Positions 10,091-21,599 of a stretch of DNA of 64,000 bases are shown here, piece by piece (within the stretch, counting starts at the first letter, position 1; the number at the start of each line of letters is the position of its first letter). The notes below the pieces were generated by a model that was not told the DNA's origin, searched no databases, and worked only from the letters and a program-made list of their open reading frames with translations. Source of the stretch: Dryomyza anilis (Eukaryota; Arthropoda; Insecta; Diptera; Dryomyzidae); assembly GCA_951804985.1 (NCBI GenBank), contig OX638132.1, forward strand, positions 103,654,026-103,718,025. The letters are read 5' to 3'. The translations under genes were made by a program, and so were the position numbers.

Positions 10091-10164
10091 TGTTTTTTTT
10101 TGGTAACAACATTTATAACACCAATAAGAAATCGAAGCACAGGTCCCTGCTATAAATAATAACC

Positions 10165-10700
10165 AGTTGGGAAGGTTAAATCATATGGAAAATTTTAAAG
10201 TAGGTGTTATTATGATAGTTAGGATTATCAAAATTATAGTCGGTCCAAGCCGACTATATATACCCTACACATATCTGTGGTTACCATTAAAAGTGGTATA
10301 AACCAGGGTATACGAATCCTGAAAATAACTACAAACTTTTCATCGCTGAAGAATTTCCATTCATTTGATACCCATATTTACAAATGGTAGGTGTACCGAA
10401 TTTCGATTTCTTTTTTTTTTGGTAACCACAACTCGTTTCGCATGAAAACATTATTTTCATGTATTTCAGCATGATGTCAATATATATTTGACCAAAAAAG
10501 TTTACCTAAGCACGTATACAGTAAAATTGATTTGTAGATGTAAACTTTATATGAGGTATTTGAACATAAGTGGTCGGTTCTCCGGTCACAATAGACCGAC
10601 CATGCCAATTTTCTTTGTCAGACAGCTTAGATATAGAAGTAATCTAAATCTAAAGTTTAATTGCGCTAGCTCTTCTACTTTTTCTGTAATCGTGATTTCA

Positions 10701-10742
<42 letters not shown>

Positions 10743-10904
10743 GGACGGACGGACAGACGGACATCGTTAAATCGACTCAGGAGGTCATGCTGATCAAGAA
10801 TATATATACTTTTCCATACCGGAGATGCTTTCTTCAGTGTGTGTGCTGTGTGCTTTCTTCAGTACCAAACTGAATATACCCTTTCACTCTTAGTGTAGGG
10901 TATA
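10165..10904 (-). mobile_element. mini-me element, copy 2 (about 740 bp)
   Basis: Reverse orientation. It ends GTGTAGGGTATA at the right and begins AGTTGGGAAGG at the left, the same termini as copy 1. It carries the conserved hairpin ATAGTCGG...CCGACTAT (about 10236-10257), the core at about 10768-10802, and the tetranucleotide array at 10700-10763. A ten-base tract (gtgtgctgtg) near 10838 is private to this copy. The 101-aa ORF across it is a shadow. Confidence 0.75.
10700..10763 (-). repeat. (GTCT/GTCC)n microsatellite of mini-me copy 2
   Basis: About 16 units read as ACAG/ACGG on the plus strand; the GTCC variants are clustered at the core-proximal end. Confidence 0.9.
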
Positions 10905-11357
10905 AAAATGTTCTTCATATTAATAAACTCACTCCATATCCTTGCATTCACAAAATCTTTGCACGAATCGTGTACAGGTCCAGCTAGTTGGATATAAACT
11001 TGATAAATTTTAGTTTTTTTTGTTAGAAAATTTTGTACATATATATAAAAATATATATATATATATTAAAATATATATATTTATGGTTATTCAGAGCATG
11101 GACCATACTAAGTATCAAAATAACTGACTTTTCTCCAATTTATCTACTTTTTAAAACATGCTCTGAACCTAGTTTTTATAGTCTTATATAATCAATTTAT
11201 ATATTATCATATCATACTCAAAATAAGCTTATTCATATTAGGAACAATTCAGATGAAAACTATTGTTTTTGATTAATTTATAAGTAAATATACAAGCATT
11301 TTAAAACTTTAATATTACCGACGACAAAATGTAAGCTATTTTTATTGTAATATCAAT
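10905..11357. other. AT-rich DNA with (TA)n microsatellite
   Basis: A TA-rich simple repeat at 11036-11085; nothing else recognisable. Confidence 0.5.
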
Positions 11358-11880
11358 AATAAAAGTTTGGCACTACAGTTCTATAGGAACTTAGGGCGAG
11401 CTCTCTCACCAGGTTAAGAGACAGGGTCAATATAAAAAAAAACATGTACACTAAATAAGAGAACTAAATGTATTGATTGGACAATGGTTGGACATAGTTT
11501 TTTCTGTATATACTTCTGTATATATTTATTTCTGTACGATAACATATCCGTTTCAAATCACTGTTACTGGTAAGAAAGTACTGGAAATGAACTGGTCTAT
11601 CATTATAATAATAATATTTTCACCATTTTGAGCTGTGTGTTGTATTATATTTGTACTCAAAGTGGTGGGACCCACAGTTTATTGCCGAATCCGAACGGTG
11701 GGTGAGAGCTTTTCATAGGCAATGTTTTACTCTCGTAGGTTTGCCATTTACTGCCGAGAGGTAGCGCGGTATAGAAAAATGTTTCTATGAAAAGATGTTG
11801 TTAGCCCCAGTCCAGGCTTGAACCGGGAACTTTTCGGCTCGCAGTCCAACGCACTAACCACTAAGCTACCGCTGTAAGCC
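11358..11880 (-). mobile_element. tRNA-derived SINE, copy with a 210-bp internal segment
   Basis: Reverse orientation: the tRNA-like head with the B-box-like GGTTCAAGCC is near 11819-11830 and the 3' end is near 11358. The body is split at GGTGA by a segment (11411-11620) that elsewhere (12689-12895) lies outside the SINE, after its ATT tail. The tail here is AATAATAAAAG-type. Confidence 0.75.
11411..11620 (-). repeat. 210-bp segment shared in inverted orientation with 12689-12895
   Basis: It begins (minus strand) AATATTATTATTATAATGAT and ends TGTCTCTTAACCT, nearly identical to 12689-12895. Here it interrupts a SINE; there it follows one. Confidence 0.8.
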
Positions 11881-12400
11881 TGAACTATTCTCTATGTAAT
11901 CATAAATATTTTTCTTATATATAATTAGATCCGAAATGCTAAAAATTTCACACAAAAATAGTCACAAAAATCAAACATTTTTTCTCGTTTTATTGCGTAG
12001 TATTTTTGGAATAGTTTATTATTTATTCCAAATGAAAATGCTTTCTGTAAGTTATTTTGCAGAAAATATATTGCTTTTACAGGGTGTATGGTTCATCAAT
12101 ATTAATAATGTCTCACTAAAAAAAAAATAAGAAAATGTATAATAAAAAATGTTTAAGATACAGGGTGTTAGAGAGAAGCATATTACTAACATAACCTAGT
12201 CAAGAAAATTTGTTATAAAGTATTTGTTTTAAATTAAATTACCTTTCCAATGGTATATCACATATTTGAAACCCATGATTTCTTCCTTTTTTTAAAGGTG
12301 CTTAAATTTGAAATTTACAAAAATAAAAATAAAAATTTTTACTTTGTCATTGATTTTCTCAAAATTTTGTTTCGGACTACCACATTTTAAATTTATAATG
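11881..12400. other. Spacer between the inverted SINE pair
   Basis: AT-rich unique sequence; the 64-aa ORF at 11936-12130 is unsupported. Confidence 0.4.
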
Positions 12401-12401
12401 A

Positions 12402-12706
12402 TAGCCGCGTTAGATCAGTGGTTGGACTGCGAGCCGATAGGTCCCCGGTTCAAGCCTGTACTGGGGTTAACAACATCTTTTCATAGAAACATTTTTCTAT
12501 ACCGCGCTACCTCTCGGCAGTAAATGGCAAACCTACGAGAGTAAAACATTGCCTATGAAAAGCTCTCACCCACCGTTCGGATTCGGCAATAAACTGTAGG
12601 TCCCACCACTTTGAGTACAAATATAACGCGCACAGTTCAAATTGGTGAGAGTGCTCGGCCTAAGTTCTTATAGGACTGTAGTGCCAAAATATTATTATTA
12701 TTATAA
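12402..12706 (+). mobile_element. tRNA-derived SINE copy with 8-bp deletion in the tRNA-like head
   Basis: Head AGCCGCGTTAGATCAGTGG then TTGGACTGC: compared with 30453, AGTGCGTT is missing between the A box and the anticodon-like region. B box GGTTCAAGCC, tRNA-unrelated body, then an (ATT)n tail at 12689-12702. Confidence 0.8.
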
Positions 12707-12895
12707 TGATAGACCAGTTCATTTCCAGTACTTTATTACCAGTAACACTGATTTGAAATGGGTATGTTAGCGTACAGAAATAAATATATACAGAAGTATA
12801 TACAGAAAAAACTATGTCCAACCATTGTCCAATCAATACAATTAGTTCTCTTATTTAGTGTACATGTTTTTTATATATACCCTGTCTCTTAACCT
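12689..12895 (+). repeat. Partner of the inverted 210-bp segment
   Basis: Runs from the SINE ATT tail to TGTCTCTTAACCT. With 11411-11620 it forms the outer arms of an inverted repeat that also includes both SINEs. Confidence 0.8.
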
Positions 12896-13590
12896 TCAGA
12901 TGTCTCGAGCAATTATCGAGGTGGCTTTAAGATAAAAATTCTTAAAGCGAATTTACTTATTATGGATTTTCTAATTTAGGTTCCTCAAATATTTTCTTAG
13001 CGGCTACAGAAAGAAAATATATTTTGGTTTTATCAATTCTAATTTAAAAGAATTTACAACTTTCTAGTTTCGATATAAATTTTCGTTAAAAAAGATTGGT
13101 ATATAATATTAGTAAAACATTTGAAAAACAATTATTTGTACTGTGACATCGAATTTCCAAAAGTTTTCGTTATTCGGTATTCGTTTGATAGCTGGAACAT
13201 GTCCAAATATAAAGAAAAATATGTATATTTTATAAAAAAACGTTGTTTTTACAATTAATCATAAATGACTGAATTCCAATTCTCATTGCTGTGGCTGCAC
13301 CCTAATGCCGTTCAAGAACCGTCAGATTTATACAAATTGTATATTTAATTTAGCAATTCATTGTATTTTTGTTTTACAATAATTACTAGCACGTAGATTA
13401 TGAACTAGACAGGCGGACAGACAAACAGCTCAATTATTTAGTTTTTGCTAACTGAATGCGCGGTTGTACTATTTGTGTTGGCTTAATTGACAGTTTAAAC
13501 CACATTATACATTTTTTAAATCCAACTTATACATTTTTTACCAATAGCCATAATAATAGACATATTTTGCACAAATTATGTTAACCATTC
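12896..13590. other. AT-rich intergenic DNA
   Basis: Nothing recognisable. Confidence 0.45.
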
Positions 13591-14460
13591 GGTTGCTATT
13601 AGTTTTTGTAGGCCAGCACCACTGCTGTCGATTATATTGGAACAATAGCAACTACGTAGTCACCTCGTCAGATAGTCACTCACTTTAACTCATTTACGAA
13701 ACAAGTGCGGTGTTTTTTATTGTTTATTTTTCTACTTTTGTAACACAATTCGAAAATTGTTAGTAGAGGTTCAATTTTAATTTAACAAATTTTACACATT
13801 ATCTAAAATAATAAATGTATTTTATCAATTCAGAAATGTGAATTTAAGATATTCGATCTTAAACTTGTTTCCAAAATAAATTCAAATATTTTAAATTTTA
13901 AATTTGAATTGTATTTTTTTCACAGATTTTCAATGTATCAAATTATATTGAAATTCTATTGAAAAACTAAATTCTAAAACGAAAAATTTGAACAAATTGA
14001 AATATAAAAATCTTTCACACAATTTTATTACAATTTCCTATACATTTTCGTTGGCTATATCACAGGCAAAAGACGTAGGTTTCAAAAACAAACCCCAACA
14101 AAAGCATTCAAATTTGCCACTGATTGGTTTAACTTTACACCAAGCGATCGCGCCACGTTTGTCGGCTACCAACATTTTTGCCAACAGTGTTGCCAGTAAA
14201 AAAAACAAACGGCTGCTGGCGCTGCTGTTGAAAGCCTGCTAATTGACAATTACGAGCATTTGATGCTAATGTCATCCAGCGTGACAGCCACGTAGTACGT
14301 AATGTTTACTTTTTGTACGTCGCTGTCAAAATGATCAAATGCCAACTGTGGGCGTTGCGATCGCTGCCACCAGATGGAAATGAGCAGCAACCGTTGCGAC
14401 GATGTCGGCGACTACGACGTGTGCACGATCAAATAAACATTTTAATAAAGTGCTCTAAAC
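13591..14460. promoter_or_regulatory. Balanced-composition island, candidate enhancer
   Basis: Composition rises at 13600-13680 and most clearly at 14090-14440. It contains a CAGATG E-box (about 14372), homeodomain-type TAATTGAC (about 14240) and two TGATCAAAT/CGATCAAAT sequences close to but not matching the TCF HMG consensus. The 84-aa ORF at 13988-14242 looks like chance. Confidence 0.3.
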
Positions 14461-15859
14461 TACGATTTATGCCTTGAGGCAGTTGGCGAGATATCACCAT
14501 AAATACATTTTAAATTATATCCAAAAGAAATCTGCAATAAAAATATATAAAAATTACATATTATAAAAATTCAAAGATCGACCGATAACCGTGGTTTATA
14601 TAATTAATACATAACACAACAGTGATGGAATTAATTGCATGCAACTTTGTAAAATTGCATGATATCTACATTAAGGCATTTCGTGATCAACGTGAGTACT
14701 TACAACAATTAAATAGTAGTTTTGTTTTTCGTAAATTCTACGATTAAAATATTATTAATTTAACAAAAATGTCGAATGAAAAAAGCTTCAGAAAAACGAA
14801 CGCATGCAATATTTTCATATCTTTTCAAATTCTTGATACTGTATTTTTATCATTTCTTTTTCAATTTAATAATTAATTTAATTGTTATATGATTTAAAGA
14901 AATCTTAAGAATTTAAAAAATATTAATATCACATTTATACTTTTATTTTCCTTTATATATTCCATGTCATTTTTAAAATTATTATTTATTCAATATATTC
15001 AATATATCTTCCAAATTGTTGCCTGGTATTTATTCCAATAAAAATGTTGAATACTTTATTCAATTTTATAACCACAGTAATTTTAAATTAGCATCAAATT
15101 AAAGTAGCACCAAATTCATATATCATACCATCAAATTCATACAGCATACATTTTAAATTGATATAAATTCGACTACAATGCCATGAAACTAAAAGAAAAA
15201 ATATTGTGAAATTGAAATTATTCTTACACTAACTACAATTTATCAAAACAAAAACTTTTATCAGAAATTTTACCTTTTACACACTCATATCGATGTCTAT
15301 AATACGAAAAATGAGCTATTGTTCCGACATTCGATCAAATTTTGTTCGAATTCAATCGAATTTCGTTCAAATTTTAAAAAAAAGTGGTTTTGAATTCGAT
15401 ATCACAATAATAAAAAATGTTTTCCATTTTCCAATTGTTCACACCATCACTGCCAGATTTAATTTATTTAATAAATAAATTTGTGTACTGAGGCATTGAA
15501 TTCCAAAGTTTGTTTAAAAATTTTTGCATGAAATGCGATCGGAATTCAATCGAAAGCAGAAACATGGCCAATTAATGTAGAAAGGTTTGATCTTATCTAC
15601 AATTTTCGTATTATCGAAAGCGATAATCTGAATTAATGATATTGTTGCGATATCATTATTATATCATTTGATTTAATTAAATTATATATTGCATGTAAAA
15701 ATATTGCATGATACAAACTAAACTTTATGATATATTTTTATCATAATCAATTTCAACATAAATTGTTAATTAATTTTATATTTATAATTTTGGACTAAAA
15801 TAATAAAAAAATATTTGTAATAAATAGCCCTGTATTTAATATCTTGTAATACAATTTTA
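14461..15859. other. AT-rich intergenic DNA with one TCF-like site
   Basis: No gene. A consensus TCF HMG site GGTTTGATC lies at 15584-15592 without a Helper site nearby. Degenerate 'gcatgatataat' repeats begin at 15640. Confidence 0.45.
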
Positions 15860-16113
15860 AGGACCAGGTTTTCAGTGCTAGTATAAACTCCGTTTAATTA
15901 ATCTTCTCTTTAAATTAAACGACGTTTAATTCTGTTAGTAGTTTTTCAGTGATAGTTTAAAATAAACACAGACCAAGTCAATACATATGGCATCACAGTC
16001 AAATGACAAATAATTCTCTCGATTTTGTCTTCTTTCGAATGTCCTTCAAAATTACATAAATAAAAAAAATAAATTTAATGTAACTTTAAATTTTAGCAAC
16101 AGATCGAACAACT

Positions 16114-17079
16114 CGACGCCTCTTACGAAAAACCACACGTTTCAATTTGCTTACGAAAAACAGCACCTTTTTCGAAACTACGAAAAGAAGCACAAGTTTA
16201 GTTTCCCCACGAAAACAACCACATCTCTATTATACCCAAGAAATGAAGCATATATGTTTTATAGCCACGAATTGAAGTATAAATCTATTTTCACCACGAA
16301 AAGAAACACTTTTACATTTAGCTATGAAAAAAAGCTCATCTATCATTTCCCCAAGAATAAAAGCATATTTATTTATTCAAGAAAGTTATCATAGTAGACT
16401 GTTTGTGCACAAGAGCAAATTTTTTTTGGAAGAATGTGTGCCTTTGGGATTTGGTCAGAACCTACTTTCGTCATAGGAAAATTTTTTGGAAAAATTTGTT
16501 CCTTTGGGATTTGGCCAGAACCCACATAGGTGCAAGTGGGTTCTGGCCAAATCCCAAAAGCGGAACTTTTTCCAAGACAAATACGAATAGAACACATTTT
16601 TCACAAAAGTCCAATGACGCAAATGGGTTCTAGCCAAATCGTACAAGCATGTTTATATATGCCTATTGGAATAGTTTCATTGGAACAGTTTCAGCAAATA
16701 ATGTACAGTGACACACCTGGAAACCATGTCATAAATGAAAAATCAACAAATTTAGTTATGATACAATATCACCTCATCATCAACATTGTGTGACTTCTTA
16801 CCCACAAAATTGTCTATTGGGATATCTGTATCGAAAATACATATATGCTTTTATTCGTGGTGAAATTAAAAATCTGCTTTTGTTCGTAGATACAATATAA
16901 ATATGTTTCTGTTCGTGGGAAATATAAAGTTATGCTTCTGTTTGTGGAGAAAATGTGAATGAAGTTCTTTTCTTAGCTAAAACAATTTAATGCTTCTTTT
17001 CGTGGATAATGAAAATTTATTTTAAAGTGGCGTTTTTCGTAAGCAAATTGAAACGTGTGGGTTTTCGTAAGAGGCGTCG
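16114..17079. mobile_element. Foldback-like element with tandem-repeat arms
   Basis: The terminal arms start CGACGCCTCTTACGAAAA and are near-identical for about 50 bp at both ends (16114-16165 and 17030-17079). Further in, each arm is built of diverged units of about 29 bp around CCACGAAAAGAAGCA. AACT flanks both sides (16110-16113 and 17080-17083) as a possible 4-bp target duplication. The centre holds a perfect hairpin. Arms made of short tandem repeats recall Drosophila FB elements. No transposase. Confidence 0.7.
16503..16558. repeat. Perfect 23-bp hairpin with 10-nt loop
   Basis: The left arm 16503-16525 (TTTGGGATTTGGCCAG plus AACCCAC) and the right arm 16536-16558 are exact reverse complements around ATAGGTGCAA. 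Further partial copies of GGGATTTGGTCAGAACC at 16446-16464 and GGGTTCTAGCCAAATC at 16625-16640 extend the nested palindrome. The short ORFs here on both strands are shadows. Confidence 0.9.
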
Positions 17080-17360
17080 AACTATAGTGCACGTGAGAGT
17101 TTATTTTTAATGCATAGTGTGTATAAATACAAAAATTAATAATAATTTGTGAAACAACGCAACGACAGAAAATAGTGAAAAGTGTTGTGGGGAATTTCAT
17201 GTCAAAAACATTGAAAGTTTAAACGTAGTTTAACTCTTCAGCATCGGTCGTTTAAACTAAGATTATACGATGACCGAAGTTCACTGAAAAATTCGATTGT
17301 GATTTTAAATGAAGTTCAAACCACAAACTAAGTTCAACTAGCACTGAAAAACTGGCCCTA

Positions 17361-18469
17361 AGTCATATAATATACTGAAAAATACAACAAACTTGAAAAA
17401 TATATTACCTAGTGAAAAATAATGACATGATATAATTTCAAATTCAATAATTGATATCGTATTCAAATAGGTTTAACTTTTGAATAACTGATGTTTTAAT
17501 TTCAAGTTGCAATGATATTATATAATATGTTCATATACCATAAACTATAAAAAAATTATCTCACGACATAATTACTTATTTAATGATAGATATTTTATTA
17601 GAAATTAATTTATTGGTTTATCCATTGAAATGTTGATTAATTCATGTTTTGCTGGATACAGTTGTGTTTTTTAAAAGAAATTATAACATAAAAACACAAA
17701 AAATATTTCATTGTAAAAAAAGTATTATTATACAAATTTAAGTCATATAATTCGAATAACGCATAATATGTTTTTTACTTGATTTTTTAAAATGAAAATA
17801 TAACTAATATAACAAAATATAAAATATTATACTGAAAAGTAAAATGTATCACAAGATATATTTTTCAATTTAACACATTTTCCAACCCATAACCTCATTG
17901 GTCTGATGAAAAATTAACGCATAATATAATTTCAAATTCAATTATTGATATTATAATGTGGTTAATTAGCCAATCCATGAAAATTTAGAAAAATTCATGT
18001 TTTTACTACGAGTTACATTGTTATTATACATTTTGTTAAGTTTTATAAGATATAACAAAAATACTTGCCTCTGGAAAAAATCGCATTATACACATTTTAG
18101 TAAATTCTTTGTTATTTGTATTTTTAATTTATATGACAAAAAATTGAAAAAATATCTGGCAACAAATATTATATGATACAATTTTAAATCGTATGTTATG
18201 GTTTCAATTGAATTTTATAAATTATCACAAGATATAAAACCGATTGATGGAGCAAAATAATAGAAAAATTACATTTTTATTCAAAACTATAATTGCAGCA
18301 AAAAAAAAAATTTAATTTATAAATAAATCATTGTCTTGTAAAAAAAGTCGCATGATATTTTATTTCAAGTTATATATCGCATGCAAAAGTTTTATTTTTT
18401 CTTCGATTTTTCAATCGATTACCACTTTAAATACAACATTTAAATCCGAATATACCCAAAATTCCACAC
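17361..18469. repeat. Degenerate AT-rich repeats around 'gatataatttcaaatt'
   Basis: Many irregular copies of CATGATATAATTTCAAATTC and its variants (for example about 17425, 17925, 18175 and 18352), also at 15640-15800. No regular period; perhaps an old satellite or fragments of one element. Confidence 0.4.
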
Positions 18470-18970
18470 TTTGCGATGCTAATGATTTGTTTAAATATAG
18501 CGAGTGGCATCGAGCTGTGCCCAAGATCAATAGGAAAATCAATCAAAGCGAGCCACGCGCAACGCAACAATGAAACTGGCAGCTCTATTAAGACATCTCA
18601 CGAGATCCAGCACACATCGAAGACACCGCATCACAGCCGTGCTATGTGTTTAGGCCCATGTGATTAGACCAATATTTAAATTTGGTAGTCAATCGTAAAA
18701 TCGTGGCCAAACAAGCAACGAAAGCCGCGGCAACAGTAACAGTAGCAAATGGCAGTGAGAAAAACAAAAGCTACCGAAATTTAAAATTTACCCAACATAA
18801 ATATTGACGTTGTGGGCCAGCGACGAGGCGGTCGGCCACGAACGGCGGCCTTTGAAGTGGTCAACGGCATGCAAAGTGGCCCATGAAGTGGCAACAAGAC
18901 AAGCCGCCTGCCGTGCAACGTCTTTGAACTGCAGCGCCGCCGCCGCCATGGTTTTGAAAGTATTTCTCTA
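18470..18970. promoter_or_regulatory. Balanced island with TCF and Helper-type sites
   Basis: At 18843-18857 a Helper-type CGGCGGC runs into CCTTTGAAG (SSTTTGWWS class HMG site). Downstream, TCTTTGAAC (about 18920) is followed by overlapping GCCGCCG/GCCGCCG/GCCGCCA (18936-18948). Overlapping ORFs on both strands (117 aa plus, 70 aa minus) are unconvincing. Candidate Wingless-responsive enhancer. Confidence 0.4.
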
Positions 18971-19752
18971 TTTTTGTGGTTTTCGTGCGGCATATATTGG
19001 GACCTTTGACTATTTTCATTTTGTAGGTTTTCTTTTGGTTATAATTAGCGTTAAAGTTTTAAATGTTTTTGTCATGTTTGTTGTTTATCTAAAGCGTTTA
19101 AGTGTATTTCGTAAAATGATTTTTATCACGGCGCAAGTTTCACTTCTGAACAATTGACCCTATATATTGTTCGAAAATCTCAAACATATTTTTCAGTTTT
19201 TTGCAAATCATTTTATGGTGGGTGGTCGTTGAATTTTTAAAGCTTTCTGGTCGGATATTAAATCATTAATGACTTTTTAACAAATAACATAAATAAACGA
19301 CTCGTCAAGGTGCTGGGTGTTCCATAACAACTGCCTCTAATTGCCCGCGTTTCTTTACAATAGATTCGCAAAGTTGTGCAACTAATTGAAATGTATCGTT
19401 GTCGATGCTTTATAGATCTCTATAATACGCAATTTCTTAAAAATTGTTTTGAAAATGACATTAAAATGGCACAACACATGGAATGGTGGTGGGAATTACG
19501 TGAATTGAAGATAATGATCATAAAAATCTTAACAATCGAAAAAAACTAAACGGAATTTTAATCATTTAAAATTGTAGAACCGAAATAAGAAAATAATTTT
19601 CCAAAAGTGGAGGGATTAAAGAAAAAAACACATCATTTCCAATTGAAATTGAGAAATTAGAAAATTTTCAATTAAAATGAAAATTTAAAATTAGAAAAAA
19701 TCCGAATTAAAATGATATTTCCTATTGCAAATTGAAAAATGTTTTATATAGG
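18971..19752. other. AT-rich intergenic DNA
   Basis: Nothing recognisable beyond degenerate AAATTGAAATT-type sequence. Confidence 0.4.
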
Positions 19753-20013
19753 AAGGGTTTTCCAATAAGAGCGCTACAAAAGTTTTTTTTTCAAAGGTTT
19801 GGACAGCAAACGACGCCATATTTCAATTTCGATATACGAGCCAACAACGAGTCGAAATTATTAAAATTTACTACCGAAATCGAATTCGTATATCTTTCCA
19901 TCATGAAATGTCAAACCTTACTGAAAAGAATGTCATAAGAGCGGTAAGAAATATGGCGTCGTTTGCTGTCTCTGTCGCTCTACTTTTGTAGCGTCCCTGT
20001 TGAAAAACCCTTT
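19753..20013. mobile_element. 261-bp MITE with AAGGGTTTTCC termini
   Basis: Ends AAGGGTTTTCCAATAAGAGC / GTCCCTGTTGAAAAACCCTT are imperfect inverted repeats sharing GCGCTACAAAAGT against ACTTTTGTAGCG. A second inverted pair, CAGCAAACGACGCCATATTT (about 19805) and its complement (about 19951), is nearly perfect. Non-coding. Confidence 0.7.
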
Positions 20014-20817
20014 ATTGAGATATTTCATTTAATATTGTAGACATTTTAAATTAAATAAGATTTTTCTTTTGGAATTGAAATTAAATTTAAAATTAATTAA
20101 ATGGTTGTTTTCCATTTTAAATTGAGGAGATTTTAATTGTAATTTGATTTACAAATAAAATTGAATTCAAATTGAAAAAATCGCAATTTTATTGGTTTTT
20201 TTCATTTATCAAATTCAAATGGAAAATCAACATAGTCTAAATTCTCACAGTCTCCTATATTCGAAATTTGGCACTTCAAAAAAAAATTGAATTTGTAACA
20301 ACTGAAATTGCAAATAATTAAAATTTATAAATATAAATAAATTGCTATAATTATAAAATACTATGCCAAATTAATTATTTAAATTTTGTAAAACTGTCAC
20401 TAAAATAAATAAAAACCGTATGGATTTCGATTTTATCCCACTTTTCGGTTCTAGGTTTTAAGTGTTTTAGTGGTTTATTCATTAGTTAAGTTTTCATTTA
20501 TAGTTTTTAAAGATATATAAAAATGTATTTTGCAATTTTAATGAAGAATATCTATGTAAAAATATAAAACTAATATAACTTAAATATATTTATTTTTTGT
20601 AAGTTAAAAACGTTTTAAAAAATCGAAACCAAACTAAAACTAAAAAACGAAACTAAAACCTTTATCTCAGTTTTGATTCCATTTGGGTTTTCAAATTGTG
20701 AATGGTTTTTATGAATGTCGATTTTGGTAGAACAAAAGTTTAATTCCTAATATTTCTAGTAAATATTCAGTTTTATTTAACGTCTACAATTATCCCAGGC
20801 AAATTTTTTGGCATGGT
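20014..20817. other. AT-rich intergenic DNA
   Basis: Degenerate AAATTGAAAATT sequence; no gene. Confidence 0.4.
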
Positions 20818-21540
20818 CGAGGCAGTTTTCGACATATTTCAAACATACAAAGGCGGAGTCTGTATCACAAGCTGTCTGTTTTCTGTCCATACCACAAATA
20901 TGCCGTCAATCTGTCAATAAATTTCCGCAAAATTTGACAACCTGCTAAGCTTCCGAACATATTACATTTATCTGCATTTTTGCCGAAAATATTCCCGAAA
21001 TATTCCTGAAAAATCCAAGAAATTTAGTCACTCAAATTATGATCCAAAACTCAGAAATACGATTAATTAAATTCTTCCTTGACAATCATTTACCTGGAAA
21101 ATAATTACCGACATTTCTTCCCCGATATTTCTTGCCCGATAATTACTCTCCGAAACAATTCTTACAGAGGTAAATCTTCTTCAAAAATATTATATACTCT
21201 ACAAACCATTTGACCATAATTTGGAACTTGATGATACTAAAAATATTTTGAATATTTTATGATCTTTAGATTTTTGTAAAAACAAATTTTTGTGATGAAG
21301 CAATATAATTTAATATATTTTATATACATGATAATCTTACGTTAATTCTATGAAGAATTGAAACTCGCGTAAAGTATTAATAAAATTTAACCTTTTTTTT
21401 TGGAAGAATTGTCTGGGAAGAAACATTTTGTTCGAAAAAGAATTGCCTGCTTATAATTTATCCGGGGATTAATTTAGCAGGAAAAATTGTCTTGGGAAAG
21501 AATTGTCGCAGAAAAGATTCTCGGGAATGAATAATAAGGC
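20818..21540. repeat. Dispersed repeat family E with 'CCCGAAATATTCC' motifs
   Basis: 20818-21030 shares a block (GCGGAGTCTGTATCACAAGC, then TGACAACCTGCTAAGCTTCC-like sequence and CCCGAAATATTCC) with 55920-56095 and, in reverse, with 47395-47545. 21105-21190 and 21400-21535 hold irregular TTCTTCCCCGATA / GGGAAGAAT units like those at 38640 and 55700. Confidence 0.5.
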
Positions 21541-21599
21541 TGTTCCGGAACTGATTTCAATTATGATTTAAACCCTTTTCAGAGCTAAAGGAATTTGGA

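Larger units (their letters stand above)
15860..17360. mobile_element. Outer inverted-repeat element with GGNCCAG termini, holding a foldback element
   Basis: Left end AGGACCAGGTTTTCAGTGCT (from 15860) matches the reverse complement of the right end (ending 17360), AGGGCCAGTTTTTCAGTGCT. Subterminal TTTAAAC-rich sequence occurs on both sides, and a related piece lies at 46865-47045. The inner foldback element occupies 16114-17079. Confidence 0.6.

Noticed and set aside
9469..10155. 228-aa plus ORF of TTPKL/TTLKL repeats and its 133-aa minus partner
   Set aside because: Created by a stop-free 15-bp tandem repeat open on both strands; variation between units does not respect codons, and the flanks are not protein-like.
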